Under the pieces are notes generated by a model. That model was given only the letters and a program-made list of their open reading frames with translations, made no database searches and was not told the origin of the DNA. Of a stretch of DNA of 64,000 bases, positions 61,929 to 64,000 are shown piece by piece (within the stretch, counting starts at the first letter, position 1; each line of letters opens with the position of its first letter). The stretch lies in contig NZ_FOCZ01000014.1 of NCBI RefSeq assembly GCF_900110245.1, forward strand, positions 62,001 to 126,000. The letters are read 5' to 3'. The position numbers were made by a program, and so were the translations under genes. The DNA comes from Niastella yeongjuensis (GTDB lineage: Bacteria; Bacteroidota; Bacteroidia; Chitinophagales; Chitinophagaceae).

Positions 61929-61975
61929 ATAGGCAAACCACAAACAAATGGAGGGAAGAAGGATGGCCGTCTGCC

Positions 61976-62016
61976 AAAAAAAAGTGCCCCGGCGAAATCG
62001 CCGGGGCACTTTTTTA
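61976..62016. terminator. Bidirectional terminator
   Basis: 15-bp perfect stem AAAGTGCCCCGGCGA / TCGCCGGGGCACTTT with a 2-nt apex and A and T tracts on both sides. Serves the minus-strand gene at 62034 and backs up the sprA terminator. Confidence 0.9.
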
Positions 62017-62033
62017 TTACTTAATCCTATTAT

Positions 62034-62528
62034 TTACTTTCTGGCTGTTGGTTCCGGTTTTTTCATCAGCATTACATAACCGCAGAGATTCTTTTTCTTT
62101 TTATTAACCTGTACCGGTTTTATCATGTGGTACTCACTAGCCTGCGGCGTATAAGTATAACTGATAATGTTACCATCCACATCGCCCCACTGGTTTCTTT
62201 TATAGACAACCTGGCGTTCACTAAAGTCGTACATCCGTACTTCGTATAACTTTGAGGTTGGGTCGCCAATGAAAAAAAACTGGTAAATAGTACCGCCCGT
62301 CATTGGTAAAACTACGGGCATCTCATACTCGCTTTCCATTTGAATGGAGGCTTCGCGTAATAGTACATATCCCTGTTCAGTGCAGGCTTTTTTTATGCTG
62401 TCAACAGCATGTTGATAGGGGTTACCTTCACAACTTTGAAGCTTTATCACATCACCCTGGGCTCGTAATGTGGGGGAAAACAGAATGCAAAAACATGCAA
62501 TAAAGCATGCGCATAGGGGCTTGCACAT
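62034..62528 (-). CDS. Small secreted protein of unknown function
   Basis: 164 aa with a Cys-rich signal peptide ending LRAQG (about 1-25). The mature part has SCEGNPYQHAVDSIKKACTEQGY, a helix with two Cys, then SEYEMPVVLPMTGG, FIGDPTSKLYEVRMYDFSERQV and YTPQASEYHMIKPVQV, likely a small alpha/beta or beta domain of about 100 residues. No family recognised; resembles the orphan secreted proteins common in Chitinophagaceae. Periplasmic or outer-membrane facing. Monocistronic, with a bidirectional terminator at the end. Confidence 0.7.
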   Translation of the reverse strand: MCKPLCACFIACFCILFSPTLRAQGDVIKLQSCEGNPYQHAVDSIKKACTEQGYVLLREASIQMESEYEMPVVLPMTGGTIYQFFFIGDPTSKLYEVRMYDFSERQVVYKRNQWGDVDGNIISYTYTPQASEYHMIKPVQVNKKKKNLCGYVMLMKKPEPTARK

Positions 62529-62730
62529 AAGTTAATGGTTTTTTATGCAGGATTTTGGAAATGTGTCGCAGTATAAAACTACACAAATTGCCGGCTCCTG
62601 CAAGTAGTTTTGCTAAGAATTAATATATTCTAAATGAACTATGTATTCAGAAACCATTAAATACCCATTATGGACTAACGGTTTCTAAAGGAAAACTACT
62701 AATCAGGAGAAAGTATTTCAGCACGGAAGA

Positions 62731-63483
62731 TTACCGCTGCAGGTAAAATGAATTTGCCTGGGCCGTACAGGTTAGCACCAGGTCGTTAATACACACATGC
62801 AGCGGCAGCGTGGTGGTATAATATACAACGTCAGCGACATCGGCGGCGGTCAGCGGCTGGTAACCTTCATACATTTTATCAGCAGCTTCTGCGTTGCCTT
62901 TGAAACGTACCATTGAAAATTCTGTTTCTGCAGCGCCGGGATGGATACCGGTAACTTTTATTTTATGTCTTAGCAGATCAATCCGCATCGACTGCGAAAG
63001 TGCATCGAGCGCATATTTTGAAGCGCAATATCCATTTCCCCGTTCATACACTTCTTTCCCTGCAATGGATCCCATGTTAATAATATGGCCTTGTTTTCTT
63101 GCTATCATTCCGGGCAATACGGCCTTTGTTACATACATCACGCCTTTCACGTTGGTATCGAGCATGATCTCCCAGTCTTCCGTATCAGCATCTTCAAAAT
63201 AGTCACGTCCCAATGCTAATCCTGCATTATTAACGAGAACATCAATTGTAACAAACTCTTGCGGCAATTGTTTAATGGCGGTAAAAACAGCTTCCCGGTC
63301 GCGTACATCAAATTCGAGGGAGTGAACCGGCACCTTATAAGTAGCCGCCAATTGCTTTTCCAGTTCATTAAGCCGGTCGGCCCGGCGGCCGGTGATAATT
63401 ATCCTGTATTGGTTGGCAGCGAATTTTTCAGCCATTGCTTTTCCAAAGCCCGATGTAGCGCCTGTTATTAGTACTGTTTTCAT
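62731..63483 (-). CDS. Short-chain dehydrogenase/reductase
   Basis: 250 aa from the ATG at 63483 (MKTVLITGATSGFGKAMAEKF); nine extra codons upstream are unlikely. NAD(P)-binding TGATSGFG, NNAG near 88-91, catalytic Ser in NMGSIAGKE, and Tyr/Lys in YCASKYALDA. C-terminal GAAETEFSMVRFKG resembles YdfG-type serine/3-hydroxy-acid dehydrogenases, so NADP dependence and a small hydroxy-acid substrate are the best guess. Cytosolic. Upstream lies composite repeat cassette copy 4. Confidence 0.9.
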   Translation of the reverse strand: MKTVLITGATSGFGKAMAEKFAANQYRIIITGRRADRLNELEKQLAATYKVPVHSLEFDVRDREAVFTAIKQLPQEFVTIDVLVNNAGLALGRDYFEDADTEDWEIMLDTNVKGVMYVTKAVLPGMIARKQGHIINMGSIAGKEVYERGNGYCASKYALDALSQSMRIDLLRHKIKVTGIHPGAAETEFSMVRFKGNAEAADKMYEGYQPLTAADVADVVYYTTTLPLHVCINDLVLTCTAQANSFYLQR

Positions 63484-63524
63484 TAGAAGAAAGCGGTTAT
63501 TTAAAAACACGAAGCTAAATAAAG

Positions 63525-63732
63525 AAAGGCAGCAGGCAATGGAGAAAGGCAGAAGGCCCTCCTACGCCGAGGCTCCGGCGGGCGATGCAGAAAGGCCGCG
63601 ACTCGGAAACCAAAAGCTAATACCTGAGAACTAATAACTCAAGAACCTAAGAACTCAAAAACCTAAGGACCTAATAACCTAATAACCGGAACCCGAACTT
63701 TCAACTTTAAACTTTAAACTTTCAACTTTCAA
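63525..63732 (-). repeat. Composite short-tandem-repeat cassette, copy 4
   Basis: Read leftwards from the stop at 63733-63735: TTTAAAG/TTGAAAG heptamers touching the stop (63694-63732), eight or so 8-bp GGTTATTA/GGTTCTTG units (63612-63690), a GC-rich palindromic stretch (63558-63605), then inverted GGCAGAR heptamers (63525-63557). Same order as copies 1 and 2. It links the T9SS cargo gene to the SDR gene. Confidence 0.82.
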
Positions 63733-63999
63733 CTATCGTAACAAAACTGCAGTTCCCTTTCTCATAACTACTTTACCGGTGTAATCCGTTCCGCGGGCCA
63801 TCCATACATAGGTGCCGGGGTCCTGGCGTTTGCCGCCGATGGTGCCATCCCACCCTGCTTCGGCCGAATAGCTTCTGTATACCATTTGTCCCCAGCGGTT
63901 GAATACGCAGAAATAATCGAGCGTGGCAATACCAACCGGTATTGGCCGCAGTACGTTGTTGCGACTGCTACCCGGGACAAAAGCATTCGGGACAAAAAT
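63733..63999 (-). CDS. C-terminal part of a T9SS type B cargo protein (cut by the window edge)
   Basis: Only the last 88 codons are in the window; the reading frame enters from beyond 64000 and ends at the TAG read from 63735 to 63733. The segment starts IFVPNAFVPG, then VLRPIPVGIATLDYFCVFNRWGQMVYRS, GWDGTIGGKRQDPGTYVWMARG and ends VVMRKGTAVLLR. That is the gliding-motility-associated C-terminal domain, the type B T9SS sorting signal (CHU_C). The rest of the protein, including its functional domains, is outside. It would be secreted through SprA and anchored at the surface. A shorter overlapping reading frame (63768-63995) is a shadow of this one. Confidence 0.88.
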   Translation of the reverse strand: MFVPNAFVPGSSRNNVLRPIPVGIATLDYFCVFNRWGQMVYRSYSAEAGWDGTIGGKRQDPGTYVWMARGTDYTGKVVMRKGTAVLLR

Positions 64000-64000
64000 A

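Overview
The window looks like chromosomal DNA of a Bacteroidota bacterium, most likely family Chitinophagaceae (Niastella or Chitinophaga-like). Supporting signs are the type IX secretion translocon gene sprA, proteins ending in type A and type B T9SS sorting domains, many lipoproteins with a Cys lipobox, promoters of the TAnnTTTG (-7) type, and menaquinone made by the futalosine route. I found no tRNA, rRNA, CRISPR array, prophage or intact insertion sequence. Gene content is mostly housekeeping and cell envelope.

Layout. 0-9 kb: a YkuD-like secreted protein, a Tat-exported Gfo/Idh/MocA oxidoreductase, a malate/lactate dehydrogenase-family enzyme, aspartate kinase, an alpha/beta hydrolase, a small lipoprotein and queA with a leader that may be structured. 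9-25 kb: a 1303-aa TraB/GumN-type protein, a DUF1415 protein, a fused two-domain peptide-type ABC ATPase, then the envelope pair alpha-2-macroglobulin (minus) and penicillin-binding protein 1C (plus), followed by two tandem head-GIN/DUF2807 lipoproteins. 25-37 kb: guaA, a periplasmic-binding-like protein, and a dispersed ligase-associated DNA damage response set (MBL exonuclease, ATP-dependent ligase, Lhr-type helicase) interrupted by a di-haem cytochrome and a T9SS cargo protein. 37-47.5 kb: a 0.9-kb stretch without a recognisable gene, an orphan NarL-type response regulator, a class IV aminotransferase, photolyase, a kinase-fold phosphotransferase, mqnB-mqnD, two 6-pyruvoyl-tetrahydropterin synthase paralogues followed by folE, and fabD. 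47.5-64 kb: an S41 peptidase, a GNAT enzyme, an atypical D-aminoacylase-like lipoprotein, a Cys/Met PLP enzyme, fabH, ruvA, sprA, a small secreted protein, an SDR and the cut-off end of a type B T9SS cargo gene.

The most unusual feature is between the genes. Intergenic spaces are packed with short degenerate tandem arrays of fixed period: 7 bp (units such as GGCAGAR, TTTAAAG, GTTACCR, TTAYAGC, ATGTTGA, GTGAGTG), 8 bp (GGTTATTG, GTTAACAG) and once 11 bp. They often start at the first base after a stop codon or end just before a -7 promoter box. They obey an outward polarity: read away from the gene boundary they touch, the unit is in the same orientation at 5' ends and 3' ends. Four loci carry the same composite order (TTTAAAG or GTTACCR, then GGTTATTG, then often a GC-rich spacer, then inverted GGCAGAR). 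Related arrays and GC-rich palindromes also sit in frame inside the ligase and helicase genes, lengthening those proteins. This is the best candidate in the window for an undescribed system. Its function is unknown and every statement about it comes from reading this one window by eye.
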